From NCBI GenBank assembly GCA_033398695.1, contig CM065812.1:140312858-140376857 (forward strand): 64,000 nt of DNA. The letters are read 5' to 3'. This DNA is from Orobanche coerulescens. Taxonomy: Eukaryota > Streptophyta > Magnoliopsida > Lamiales > Orobanchaceae. The position numbers and the translations under genes were made by a program. Positions 25,080 to 36,345 of this stretch are shown in pieces. Within the stretch, counting starts at the first letter, position 1; every line of letters starts with the position of its first letter. The notes below the pieces were generated by a model, which did no database searches, was not told the DNA's origin, and worked only from the letters and a program-made list of their open reading frames with translations.

Positions 25080-28000
25080 TCAAATTTTGGAGGTGAAGAG
25101 TGGTTTGTAGACTGGATGCTCAAGGCACATGACCGGAACAAGAAGATGTGACCAAATATATCAAGGAAAGAGGTCCCGATGTAACCTTTGGAGATAGCTC
25201 TAGAGGACAGACAAAAGGCTTTGGAGAGTCGCACCGAGGAAACATTGTCATATCCAAAGTCCATTATGTCAAAGGTCTCAAATACAACCTCCCGAGCATA
25301 AGCCTCGCGACGAGAAGAATCTAGTAGTCTTCACCATCTTGAAGTGTATGGTGATAGACATTTTATCCGGAGAAATAAAGCTACAAGGTTTAGAAGAAGA
25401 GATGTATACATGATTGATTGGAACACAGAACACCTAACTCTTGTTTTCTATCCAAGATCGTAGCCGAGAATGGATGGTCCGTGGCACAAAAGACTATGTC
25501 ACCCGAACTTCAAAGCCATCAACAAGATTAGCTCTCGGAAGTCGGGTCGAGGACTTCCAAATGAAGCATTCAAGAAGGAAGCACTCGTGATGCATGTCGA
25601 AGGGAAAGCACCAAGGCGCTGCTTCAAGCCGGGCACCTAGAACGCTCACAACAAGGATCTTAGATCTACTCCACATGGATCTATTTGGTCCTATCAAGCC
25701 AAGGACTTTGAGCGGCGTAAAGCATGCTCTTGTGATTGTAGATGATTATTCAAGGTACACTTGGATCATTTTTCTATACAAGAAAAGTGAAACCTTGACC
25801 AAGTTACCCGAGCCGCTGAGAAGGATCCGTAATGAGAAATCTCTCTCCATAATCAAGATCGATCGACAGAGGAGGAGAGTTTCTCAACAAGGCGATAAAT
25901 CGATTTCAGCCGATCGAATGGGATCCAAAGATGAGCTCTGCGCAGCCTGTGACGCCCACAGAATGGTGTTGCCGAAAGAAGGAACAGAACCTCAAGGAAG
26001 CAAAGAAGGTCCATGATTGCGTAAGGCACCTACCCAAAAGGTTCTGGGTGAAGTCCAACACACCGCCACACCCATAACAGGAGTATGATAGTAGGGAGAC
26101 ATGGCAAAACTCCCTATGAGGTTTGGAATAATAGAACTCCTACTGTTGCTTACTTTCATGTTTTTGGTTGTAAGTGTTTCATCCACAACAACGGTAAAAC
26201 ATAGCTAAATGCCTTTGATGCTAAAACTGATGATGGTCTATTTATGGGATATTCCCAAAGAAGCAAGGCATATAGAGTTTTTAACAAAAGAACCTTAGTT
26301 GTGGAGGAAACACCCCATGTTGTTTTTGATGAATCTACTGTTGAGTACAGGAAACAACTTGAGAAAATTGAGAACAAACTCAAGTCAAGAACCCTCAAGA
26401 AGTCATTGTACATGACACTGGAATGTCGGACTCACTGCAGATCAGCCCGATGACCCAACTGCAGCCGATGAAGACCCAACCGCAGATCGACAGATCACCA
26501 AACCTATCTCGATCCAGCTTGCCGCGAAGAAGACCAAATGGAGCAGAGACAAAGACTCATCTGCAGCCTGTAACCAAGCTGCAGATGACAAGGCGGTAGC
26601 CGATCCAGATGCAGACGAGAATCCAGCAGATGCAGATAACCACCAGAGCAATCCAACAGGGGAACAAACCTAGAAGAGGACGAGATCCCCAAATGGCTCA
26701 AGGATCATCCAATTCAGCAAATTATCGGAAAGTTGATCGATGGAGTCAAGACAAGACAATAACTCTACCACAGGAATGGCGATGTTCTCATGTTTCATGT
26801 CACAAATTGAACCCAAGACGGCGTAACAAGCCTTGGAAGATTATTCATGGATTAATGCCATGCAAGAGGAATTGGAGCAGATGGAGAGAAACAAAGTTTG
26901 GGAACTAATGCATGCACTCCAATCACAAGAAAGTTATTGGCACCAAATGGGTGTATAAAAACAAGAGTGATGAAGACGGAGTCGTTGTTAGGAATAAAGC
27001 CGACTCAGAGCAAAAGGATATGCACAATGTGAGGGAATAGATTTTGATGAAACTTATGCACTGTTGCAAGATTAGAAGCCATCGACTATTCCTCGCATAT
27101 GCCGCATTCAAGGATTTTGAAGTCTACCAGATGGATGTGAAAAGTGCGTTTCGAATGGAATCCTAGAAGAAGAAGTCTATGTAGAGCAACCCCTGTGTTT
27201 TGTCAAAGGAGACAAAGTCTATAAGTCATTGAAAGCTCAGTATGGACTCAAGCAAGCACCGAGAGCATGGTATGAAACACTGTCTGTTTCTTGAGAAAAA
27301 TGGATTTTGCAAAGGAAAAGTGGACAAGACCCTATTTAGAGTGGAGCACGAAGGCCACATATTAATAGTTCATTTATGTGGATGACATCATATTCGGATC
27401 AACCAATCCAGACCATGCGAGAAATTCTCCAACCTCATGCAAGGAGAATTTGAGATGAGTATGATGGGAAAGCTTAACTTCTTTCTCGGATTACAAGTTA
27501 AGCAGATGGAAAAAGGAATTTTCATCAACCAAGCAAAGTATACTAGAGATCTTATCAAGAGATATGGAATGGAATCAGCCAAGCCCGCAAGAATTCTAAT
27601 GAGCACAAGTACTCACCTGGATGCAGACGAGGCAGGAATATCAGTGGACTCAACCCACTACAGAGGACTCATCGGATCTCTTCTGTACCTAACTGCAAGG
27701 TGCCGGACATATCATATGCAGTTGGAGTTTGTGCAAGATTCCAGTCCAAGCCAAAGCAATCACACCTAGATGCAGCCAAGAGAATAATCAAGTACCTAAA
27801 GTCTACAATTAATGTTGGACTATGGTACCCCAAGGATGACAACTTCGAGATGTCAGGATACTCAGATGCGGATTTCGCCGGATGCAAAATCAATAGGAAG
27901 AGCACTAGTGGAACGTGTCAATTCCTAGGAACCAGATCGATATCTGGTTTAGCAAGAAGGTGTTTCTAACTCTATCTCCACTACAGAGTCAAAATACCTA

Positions 28001-28329
28001 GTCAGCAGTAGTCACAGCAGATCCTATGGATCAGACAACAATTAAGGGACTACAATATTATTGCCAACGAAGTTCCTATATGGTGTGACAACAATAGTGC
28101 TATTGCAATAACCAACAATCCGGTTTTGCACTCAAGGACAAAGCACATTGACGTTAAGCACCATTTCATTCGAGACCATGTGCTTAACAAAAGGGTTAGA
28201 GTTGAAAGAGTCAGCACAGACTACCAAATAGCTGACATCTTCACCAAACCCCTGCCAGAAGAAAGATTCCTAGAGGTGAGCAGAGACCTTGGATTACTAG
28301 ATTGGGAATCTAGTTCTGAAGCAAGTTGA
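25080..28329 (+). pseudogene. pol: SIRE pol: protease, integrase, reverse transcriptase, RNase H (many frameshifts)
   Basis: Domains in order: a protease motif near 25108-25140 (GCSRHMTG after a frameshift, two bases lost before the Gly); the pre-integrase segment near 25500 (CHPNFKAINKI); integrase with LHMDLFGP (25670), a GGEF segment near 25870 that needs a frameshift, and NGVAERRNRT near 25960; reverse transcriptase from about 26830 with GTKWVYKNK, QMDVKSAF and the catalytic YVDD at 27375-27386; RNase H with SGYSDADFAGCK near 27850 and WCDNNSAIAITNNP near 28085. The C-terminus is open at 28126-28329 (HIDVKHHFIRD, ADIFTKPLPEERF). Catalytic residues are mostly present, but at least ten frame changes or stops break the gene. 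Many lie at CTG/CAG contexts, so some may be consensus errors. Confidence 0.88.
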
Positions 28330-28858
28330 AGGAAGGACGAACCCCTTAATCGGCCTAAGCCGATGCAAAGTAGAAGACGAAGGCCGATAAGCAACTTAGT
28401 CAGTATTGCAATACCAAAGTAGAGGTCAAACTCACTGTAGCAGAGCGGTCAACAACAACGAATCAGACCAGCTAAGTTCTCTAAACTAATCTCTAAATTT
28501 TTAATTATTATCTGTCATATTTAAAATATTATTTTGGCTATCGGAACAGGCATTTAAAATATACATTTTATGAGCCAAGTGGCAATTTTAAATACACGCG
28601 TCACACGCCCATTTAATTAACCTCTACGGTGGCCAATCAGAATCAACCGTCAAATTTTAAATGGGGCCACCGATTCAAATTTGAAATTCAAAAGAATATG
28701 AAAAGGCGTACCACCGTTTAAATTTATAATAAACTAATCCAAACGTCCTTTCATCTTCTTTATAAGGAAGAAACCTTTTCACTTTACTCTTTACGCGCTC
28801 GTAAACCCTAAAATTTACTGAGCAAAATATACACTAAATCCTAAAATCTTTTTGCGAA
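28330..28858 (+). promoter_or_regulatory. Spacer with possible internal promoter before the extra SIRE gene
   Basis: This 529-bp non-coding spacer separates pol from the extra gene. TATAAGG lies at 28761-28767. About 35 bases later is AAACCCTAA (28803-28811), which matches the plant telo-box often found near transcription starts of ribosomal and cell-cycle genes. The ATG of the extra gene follows at 28859. This is a compact plausible promoter plus short 5' leader, but it rests on motifs alone. Confidence 0.5.
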
Positions 28859-31800
28859 ATGGCATCTTTGACGGAGCAAACTTGAAGGCGATGAAGGACC
28901 AGGTCATCTTCTCCATGGTCGTCGATTTCAAGGATTACCGGAAGCAAATCTAGAGGACTTTGATATGCTCGACTTAATCCGGCGATGAAGTCAATGAATC
29001 TACCCGTTTCTCGAAATCAACCCTCAACACTTGTTCAAGGAAGATGTGGTTGAATTTTATCGCAACGCTTACCCGATTCACACGGGATTCAGAGCAAGGT
29101 CGGTGGAGTACCAGTCACCATAGATACAGAGAAGATTCGCTCTGTATTCGGGATGAAACATCGCGGTTTGGCGGTCAAGCACTCAAACAATCACCCGCCA
29201 AAACGTGGAAGACGATTAAGCTCGAAAATGTCCCCGAGAAATTGAAGTTTACAAATAAGAGAAATGAGTTGAAAAGGGTCTATCGAGTTGCTTTGGACAT
29301 CACAAACAAGATAGTCATGGGAATGGCAGGAAGCTATGACCAACTATCATCTTCAAAATTCATGGTGTTGGTGCGTTAATTCAACGAGAGGAAGTTGATT
29401 GGGCCGATTACATTTTCGTGCAACTTGTTCGCGAGGTGAACAAGGTCGAATGGCTCGAGGGAGAGAAGAAGTTCAAGACTAAGTTGGCGTTCGAACGCAT
29501 CTTAGTTGGTTCTTGAGCAGATCGAGTGGCCAAGGGAAACATTGACCCTTTCCACCCAAACAAGAGGCTTGGTCACATGGACCATGATAAGAAGAAGGTT
29601 GGAGTCACCGGGAGGGCAGCCCAGCTTGTTGAAGGATTTGCCGACTCAAGCTTTTGCCCAAGATACGATCTATCGACTCGACCACTGCACTGAGATCGAA
29701 TCGCAATGAAGTCCGAGAATGAGTCTCGACGATACACCTATCGCCATCCGATTCAAGAGAAGGGGACCAGCCCTGAAGGACCTTCCAACTGCGGTCATCA
29801 CCCGAACCCTCTCCAAAGAGGCCAAGGAAGTCAGTCAAGGAGAGCGGCTGAGCATCATACCAGCCCCATCGCCTGGGCCACCAGTTCATCCGACTCACCG
29901 CACTGCATACCGAAACTAGAATTGTACGTGTTATTACTCCTCCAAAGGTACATGACCGAAGAAGAGGAAGCAGGTCTTGTTATATCTATCCTCAAGCAGA
30001 TTACACATTCAATCTTTTAGAAAATAATACTTTTAATCTCTCCATAGAACAACTTCAGCTTGTCAAGCCACAAGCAGAAAAACACTCTTTCGTAAATATT
30101 TTTAAAGAGTGGAAAACTCTTAAAACCATGTCCTTTACAAATTTTCAAATTTTTGTTGAAACTAGTGGTTGGGAATACCCCCAAGCCACGGAGGATGTTC
30201 TGACTGATTTTTGCAAAGAGTCAGATTTAGCCTTACTCCTCCAGGATAACTGGTTCATGACACATTTTGAGACAAACATGGACCATTTTATCCACTCTAT
30301 AATGCTCAGTATTTTCGATGGTAGTTTTGGAGAGGAGGAGGAAGAGGAGAAAGTAGAAAAGGAGATTAGGATAGAAGAAGTTGATGAAGAAAATGAAATT
30401 ATCAATTTGGTTGAAGAGGATGAAGAAGCAAAAGAACCTGAAGAAAACATACCAATGAAAAGGAGACAGAGGAGATTGAGAAAACAAGAAGTGGATGATG
30501 AAGAAGATGAAGAAGAAGGAGAAGAAGTGGAGCAGGAAAAAGAAGAAGAAGATAAGGAGAAGGATGAAGATGATGAAAGAGAAAAGGAGAAGGATGATGA
30601 TGAGAAAAATGATGATGATGATGATGATGATTATAATGATGATGGAGGTGAAGGAGGAGCTGGTGTGGCGGCTGGAGAAGAAAAAGAAGAAGATGAGGAG
30701 AAAGAAAAAGAGAAATCTGAAGAAGAGAAAGAAGAAGATGAGGAGGAAGAAAAAGAGAAATCTGAAGAAGAAGAAGGGAAAGAGGAAGAAAGAGAAAAGG
30801 AGCCGCAGCAGAGCCAGAGCCTACCAACGAAGTCTGCAGATAGATTGTTGTACCTCCCTACACACCACCCTAGACGCAGAGTCCGGGCAGAGGACTCAGT
30901 GTCGTGGACCCTGAGAAGACTCAATCGACCTACGGGCCGCAGCCAGAGCCTCAGCCTAGTGGCTCCATTCTCAAGGATCGGGAGAACACTCCCCATCAGC
31001 TCGCTTATCCCCTACCATGACCGAGCCGATCAAGCAAATTGTCGAGACACCATTGGGGAGCCGCTATCAACTCAGTCACCCCGATCTTCGACCATTAATG
31101 CCAAGATTGACACCCCGCCAGAGAGAGATCCTCACCTCCTCCTCCTACAAACAATGAATGCCTTTTGGCATGTCCGATCGATGAGCCGCATGGAGCAACG
31201 ATGACAACACTCATTGATGCTGGCAAAAAGAGGGAAAAGAGGATTCAGGGGGAAGAGAGAGAAATCAGAAGTAAGAAAAAGCAGGATGTCCCCCAGATTG
31301 AAGGACCCTCTAGCCTAAAAAGGAAGGAAGCTGTAGATCAAGAAGACAAGGCTGACCAGCCTGAAGGGAAGCGCAGAAGGACCAGAGGCGGCTTTGAACC
31401 TACTCTTGAATGGGAAGGTCTGGAGCTATGGTATGTTGAAGATTTCTGCCCACTTGAAGCTCTTGAAATATGGGGAGCTGCTAGGAAGAAGTTCGTCAGA
31501 GAATTTTATGTCTGGGAACTACTTCAAGATGACAAACTCTCCCCACAGGAGATTTTCATAAACTGGATGGAAGAGGTTCATCCTAAGCTTTGGGCTGTTC
31601 TAAAGAAGTACGCAAAAGAGCAAAATGCATTTCCCATGATCCCTAAATTCAGAGCTGAAGAAGCACCAATCCGCATGGATGGTGAACTTGATGAGCTACA
31701 ACTTCAGGAGGAAATCAAGCTAGTCTGCCTTGAGAACAAATTCAGATCTCAGCAGGAGCAGGACTTCGCAGCACTGGTTGTGAAGAGAAAGTATGGCCTT

Positions 31801-31887
31801 GCTCCAGTCAAGGTAAGACCTATCGGAGCCAAACCATTCAGACCTGCCAAGCAGCCTATTCGAAGAGGCAGAGGAAGAGGCAGATGA
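28859..31887 (+). pseudogene. Extra 3' gene of the SIRE element: acidic protein of unknown function
   Basis: The product is unknown. Reading frames 28859-31887 follow each other with several frameshifts. The N-terminal part has segments like VVEFYRNA, VGGVPVTIDTEKIRSVFGMK and VDWADYIFVQLVREVNK, a pattern I associate with the putative plant transposon protein domain found in extra retroelement reading frames. The middle (30128-31204, extended in frame upstream to about 29930) is a folded-looking segment followed by some 200 residues of Glu/Asp/Lys, including a GAT/GAA microsatellite. The C-terminal 240 codons (31165-31887) contain KGKRRR-like basic stretches, a Trp-rich segment (LELWYVEDFCPLEALEIWG) and an RGRGRGR end. 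No signal peptide or membrane segment is evident, which argues against an envelope protein. Confidence 0.7.
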
Positions 31888-32074
31888 CCTTGTAATTTTA
31901 TTTTTCTGTACTTAAAACAATCTTGTATAATTTCAATGATAAGTCAGAAAATTTTATGAACAGTCTGTTGAATGACAATTTTCCAGTTGTCTCAATATTA
32001 GACTGATTTCAGTTTTGTCTTGCACTTATGTGCATACTTGGCCATTTGATTTCTTACTTAGTTTTGCCATCATC
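31888..32074 (+). other. SIRE 3' untranslated region
   Basis: T-rich sequence between the extra gene and the polypurine tract. I see no gene or clear signal in it. Confidence 0.6.
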
Positions 32075-32089
32075 AAAATAGGGGGAATT
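32075..32089 (+). other. SIRE polypurine tract
   Basis: AAAATAGGGGGAATT abuts the 3' LTR start at 32090. This is the classic plus-strand primer site and place. Confidence 0.92.
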
Positions 32090-33486
32090 TGTTAGGAATA
32101 CTTGTTAGATTTTGATGATGTCATTAATTTAAAATCAAATGTTTATTAATTGGCAAAATGTAAGGAAGAACCAAATGAGTATCTTCCATAGGCCAAAATG
32201 TGTTAAGTATAAAATTGGCAAAATGTAAAGAAGAACCAAATGAGTGTCTTCTATAGGCCAAAGTTAGTTAGGCTGAAAATCGGCTAAGTACTAAAGTACA
32301 GTCTAGTCCATCAGAGAAGTACAACACTCCAATCGTAGTAGCCCCGGTCAACTAAAAATTGTCGAGAAGTTTGACCAGATCGCAATGAGGAACCTCGTGG
32401 AAGTCACTGATCGGACAAGTCTCAAACAAGATATACCTGAGACGACCTACCGCAGAGAAGTAAGCTACACATCGCTACTCAACTACACTAGTACTCCAAA
32501 TCCACGTCAAGATGCTTTGAAAAGTCAAATATTACTAAAGCTCACATGCAACGTGAAGAGACAAATCGAGTGATTCCCGCAAGAGATATGATTTAATTAA
32601 ATCATCCCGACCCACCGTGAAGACTTTAATCCTTTTATATTCAAAAGATTCGCGCTCACATGCGTAAGTCCTCACAACGGTCGGAAGATAAAATTAAATA
32701 ATGGGAATCCAAATTTGCAACGCTCGTAAAAGATTAAACAATGAAGTCTCTCTCCAACGGACGGATTTGTTCAAAGATTTGCAACGGCTACAAGGAAGAA
32801 GCTCGAGATCGTGATCTATATATATCCGAAGATTTGAAATCGAGCAAAACATCGGTGCGAACATATACTCTAGCGATCAAAGCAAACAAAGCAATCTCAA
32901 GCAATCAAATAGCATCGTGAAAAGAGCATCCAAAAAGTTCATATTCAAGGAAGCTCTTTAGTTGGAGAAGACAAACACTCTTGTCTTTAAATCTTGAGTA
33001 CGGGGTACTTCATTGGTTGAAGTAGCAGATCAGAAGGCATCCGAGGATCGAGGATCAAGAGGTGCAAGGCGATCAAGTGTGTATACAACGGCACGGAATT
33101 CCACCGGTTGGAAGTCGTAGTGTGTTGTGAATCACCGTAATCTTTATCACCGGTTGAAAATTATAGTGAATTCATCTCCAATCGGTTTGGAGAAAAGTGG
33201 ATTAGTAGAGGATTACCCCACCTCCGAGACCACTATAATCGCTCGTGTTATTTATCGCTTTACCGCATCATACTCTAACCGTGCATCCATTGTTAAGTGT
33301 TTCATTAAGTTAATTTATATTCACATCACCGACTTCAGACATATCCAAGAACAAACGACTCCTAGTCATTTGTTTGATCATCACCAAGAAACTCACTCTT
33401 CTTGAAAAAAAGTTAAAAGTGTTTCTACAAGTCTATTCACCCCCCCCCCCCCTCTAGACTTGTTTCTGGACGACTTGTGACCTACA
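32090..33486 (+). mobile_element. SIRE 3' LTR
   Basis: It is 1,397 bp, TGTTAGGAAT...GACCTACA, then the TAATC duplication. It tracks the 5' LTR closely except at CAG/CTG and CCAGG/CCTGG sites, where bases are lost or changed. A long poly-C run lies near 33440. Confidence 0.92.
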
Positions 33487-35957
33487 TAATCCACGATCAA
33501 AACATATCAACCTATTGCAATAACTGATTAACACACATTCGATAAAAATTAATAACCGACATACTCAACCAACAAACTCAACGCTCAACGAAACCTCGAT
33601 CATATACATAATACCAAATAATCCAACTCAACAAATACGAACCCATATCCACGATACAAGCCGTAACTCGATGATCACAAATAACAATCAATAACCGATC
33701 AACAACGGTTCTACAATATCCCGATTAAACACATATCCAAACAACCCGAACCAAACAAACACGAATTCAAAACCACAATACGATTCCAAAATCCGAAGAT
33801 CATATCCATAATCTATTTAAACCAACAAGGGTCTAACATTACCAATTCCAAATTCAATCTTAAATACAATTACAAGTTTCCTCCTTGTATAATCATAATA
33901 AAATCCAATTACCGATGATCATCATCAATCCGGACGATCCGATTAATTCAACATCATAAATAACCATATTCCAAAGGTTTCAAATAATTCCATTATCCGA
34001 ATTGAACACTTATTCAATAAGTATGAATTTCCAAATTCAAACATGGATAATAATTCTCATCAAACTCGAAATCATATTCGTCTTCCTATACGAATATTGT
34101 ACCAAATACATAACTTAGTTCTAAATGTGAATATTCCATATTCATATCCAAAACACCAACACTTTAAAACGTATTCATCAAATCAATGATCAATTCATCT
34201 CGACATTAAGGATTTTATAACATATTCGATTCCAACTTCAACTCCAAATACGAAGACAAAACTCCTTCTTGTTCATACTTGTAAATTCGTAGAAAACAAT
34301 TTACCGATTATTATCGTGAATAATCACATTCCAAATTATCCGAAATCCTTCTAAAATCATAACAGGTAACTCAAGAGTTCTTTAAGATTACGAATTATCC
34401 AAATTCACGTTCATAATCCATAAAACAACATAACCCGATGTTTTCTAACATCTAAACAACCCTTAATCATAATTCAAGGTGTATATAATCATGTCCTTCA
34501 ACATATACTTCTCATAACATCATGAATCGCAACAAACCACCAAGAACATCGAGAATACTACGATTCCATAATCATAACAAAATAATCGAATCATTTGATC
34601 ACCAATTCATTATCTTCCTTTAACAAAATTCCCATAAATACCAAGAATCATCACAACAATATCATTTCAACCATCATTCATACGAAAACGTGTAGAATTT
34701 TCCAAGTTCTACTCATTGAGACATTTCATCGAACACTTTGAAGGCATAGTCCAATTCAATCGATTATTCAAAGAAATACTCAATTCTTTCCACAAAACTT
34801 CAAGAATAATGAATGATCTCAAGAATACAACAAGATTCCATCAATAACTGAGTTAAAACAAATCAAATCGCCAAGACATCAAGAAACTTCAAAATATCCA
34901 AAACCAAGTGTTTAGGTGTTCTTACCTTCGATCCGGTGGAAGATGATGTTAATCCATGATTCCAACTTCCAAAACATGTTGCTAGATGATGATATTACTC
35001 AAATCCATCCACTTTGATGAAGAAATCGCCAAAAACGAAGAGAAAACATGAAAATGGCGGATGACTCGGTCTGTGCCTTTAAATAGGCGGAACTCACGGA
35101 CGCTTACGTACGTAATCGGCCGGACCCTTACGACGTAATCGCCATGGCTGAAGTCTCGCCGATTCGGGAACCCTTACGTACGTAATCGGCAATGCTTACA
35201 TACGTAATCGCCCTTACGGCCATAACCGCCACCGCCTTACGTACGTAATCGCCGCCCTAGCCCCTGGCCGAAGTCACCGCCGACCGTGATCGCCACCCCC
35301 ACGAATCACCGCCACCATGCTCGGCCATTCAAACGAGTCACGACCGCCATGCTCGCCATCCAGTCATCTCGGCCACGACTCGACCGCTACTCCGTAACGC
35401 ACGTAACACTTAATCCGCTATGCACGTAATACGACGTTGACTTGCTACAAGATAATACTCGACATGCATTTAATACACCCCGTATAACGCACGTAACTCC
35501 GTCCGTTGACTCACCTTTCCACATCTCGCGCCGAAAGCCGCCGACCACGGGCCCCACTGCCCGATTCTCTTGTTACGTACGTTATGTACACTATATAACG
35601 ACGTAAGCTAACACATTTTACGACGTAAGCTCCAAGGTTTAACGACGTAATGGCTTTTATACTTAGCCAAAAATCCAACTGTTTCGCCTCGACGCCTCGA
35701 CGTACAAAATACAATCATACGGCATATCAATACACATATCGAATCCAAAAATATTCTCATACGGTATACCCGATATCCGACCGTTCAACTCGATACAACA
35801 TATCCTGAATATATCTGTCAATCAAAAACGATAATCACACCAGTATAACTGTCTCGGTTCTCAATTTATTTTATCCACACTATATAGATACCAAACAATA
35901 CAGTATATCTCAAATAAAATAACGCGAAAAATTTATACTGAAAATCCGGGTATTACA

Positions 35958-36345
35958 TACTACCCCCCTTAAAATAAGTTTCGTCCTCGAAACTTGCGAC
36001 CTGTCACCAACAACAGATAAATCCAAAACTTTCAACTCATCATGAAAACAATCAAGCGTCGCCACAAGCGAAATAATCAAACCAATATACTTACAGGTGC
36101 GTGAAGCCGATGATTTCCCGTGATACTAGCACACGACTCCCATACGAAGTCTCAACACAATCAAAACACACGAATATCACAAATAGCAGTTTGAAAAGAT
36201 CTCAAAAATTTTGGAAACTCCAAAAAATCGATTTGACTCAAAAGTCAGAAAAACTCATTTTCAAAAATCACGCTACTACTGCACGGTAGAGCCACATAAC
36301 ACACACGCCCGGGTTTCACAAAACCCAAGCTCCGATACCATCTTC
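35958..36345 (-). mobile_element. Family-A internal domain 3 (388 bp, non-coding)
   Basis: It has the same structure as internals 1 and 2. The primer site is at 36329-36340. The junction to the next LTR reads TCTCGTTACACC where internals 1 and 2 have TCTGTAACACC or TCTGTTACACC. Confidence 0.87.

Larger units (their letters stand above)
22136..33486 (+). mobile_element. Full-length SIRE-type Ty1/copia retrotransposon
   Basis: This 11.35-kb element has two LTRs of about 1.4 kb, a primer binding site, gag, pol in copia order (protease, integrase, reverse transcriptase, RNase H), an extra 3' gene and a polypurine tract. The signature YVDDIIFGSTN and the RNase H segment SGYSDADFAGCK fit the SIRE/Maximus lineage, which is known for extra 3' coding sequence. 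It lies opposite to family A. Its reading frames are broken repeatedly, but the LTR ends and target duplication are clean. Confidence 0.93.
19879..35957 (-). mobile_element. LTR A3, interrupted by the full SIRE element
   Basis: The LTR sequence runs 19879-22135 and 33487-35957, with the SIRE element between. Removing the element and one TAATC restores the A4 arrangement. The right part (about 35090-35720) shows the same disturbed ACGTACG and CTG sites as A2. No gene is present apart from the inserted element. Confidence 0.87.

Noticed and set aside
30402..30827. Minus-strand open frames rich in Leu, Pro and His opposite the acidic region
   Set aside because: They are a mirror of the GAA/GAT-rich codons of the extra SIRE gene and have no independent support.
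28859..31887. Envelope glycoprotein for the extra SIRE gene
   Set aside because: No signal peptide, transmembrane segment or Cys-rich ectodomain is visible; the protein is acidic and ends in RG repeats.
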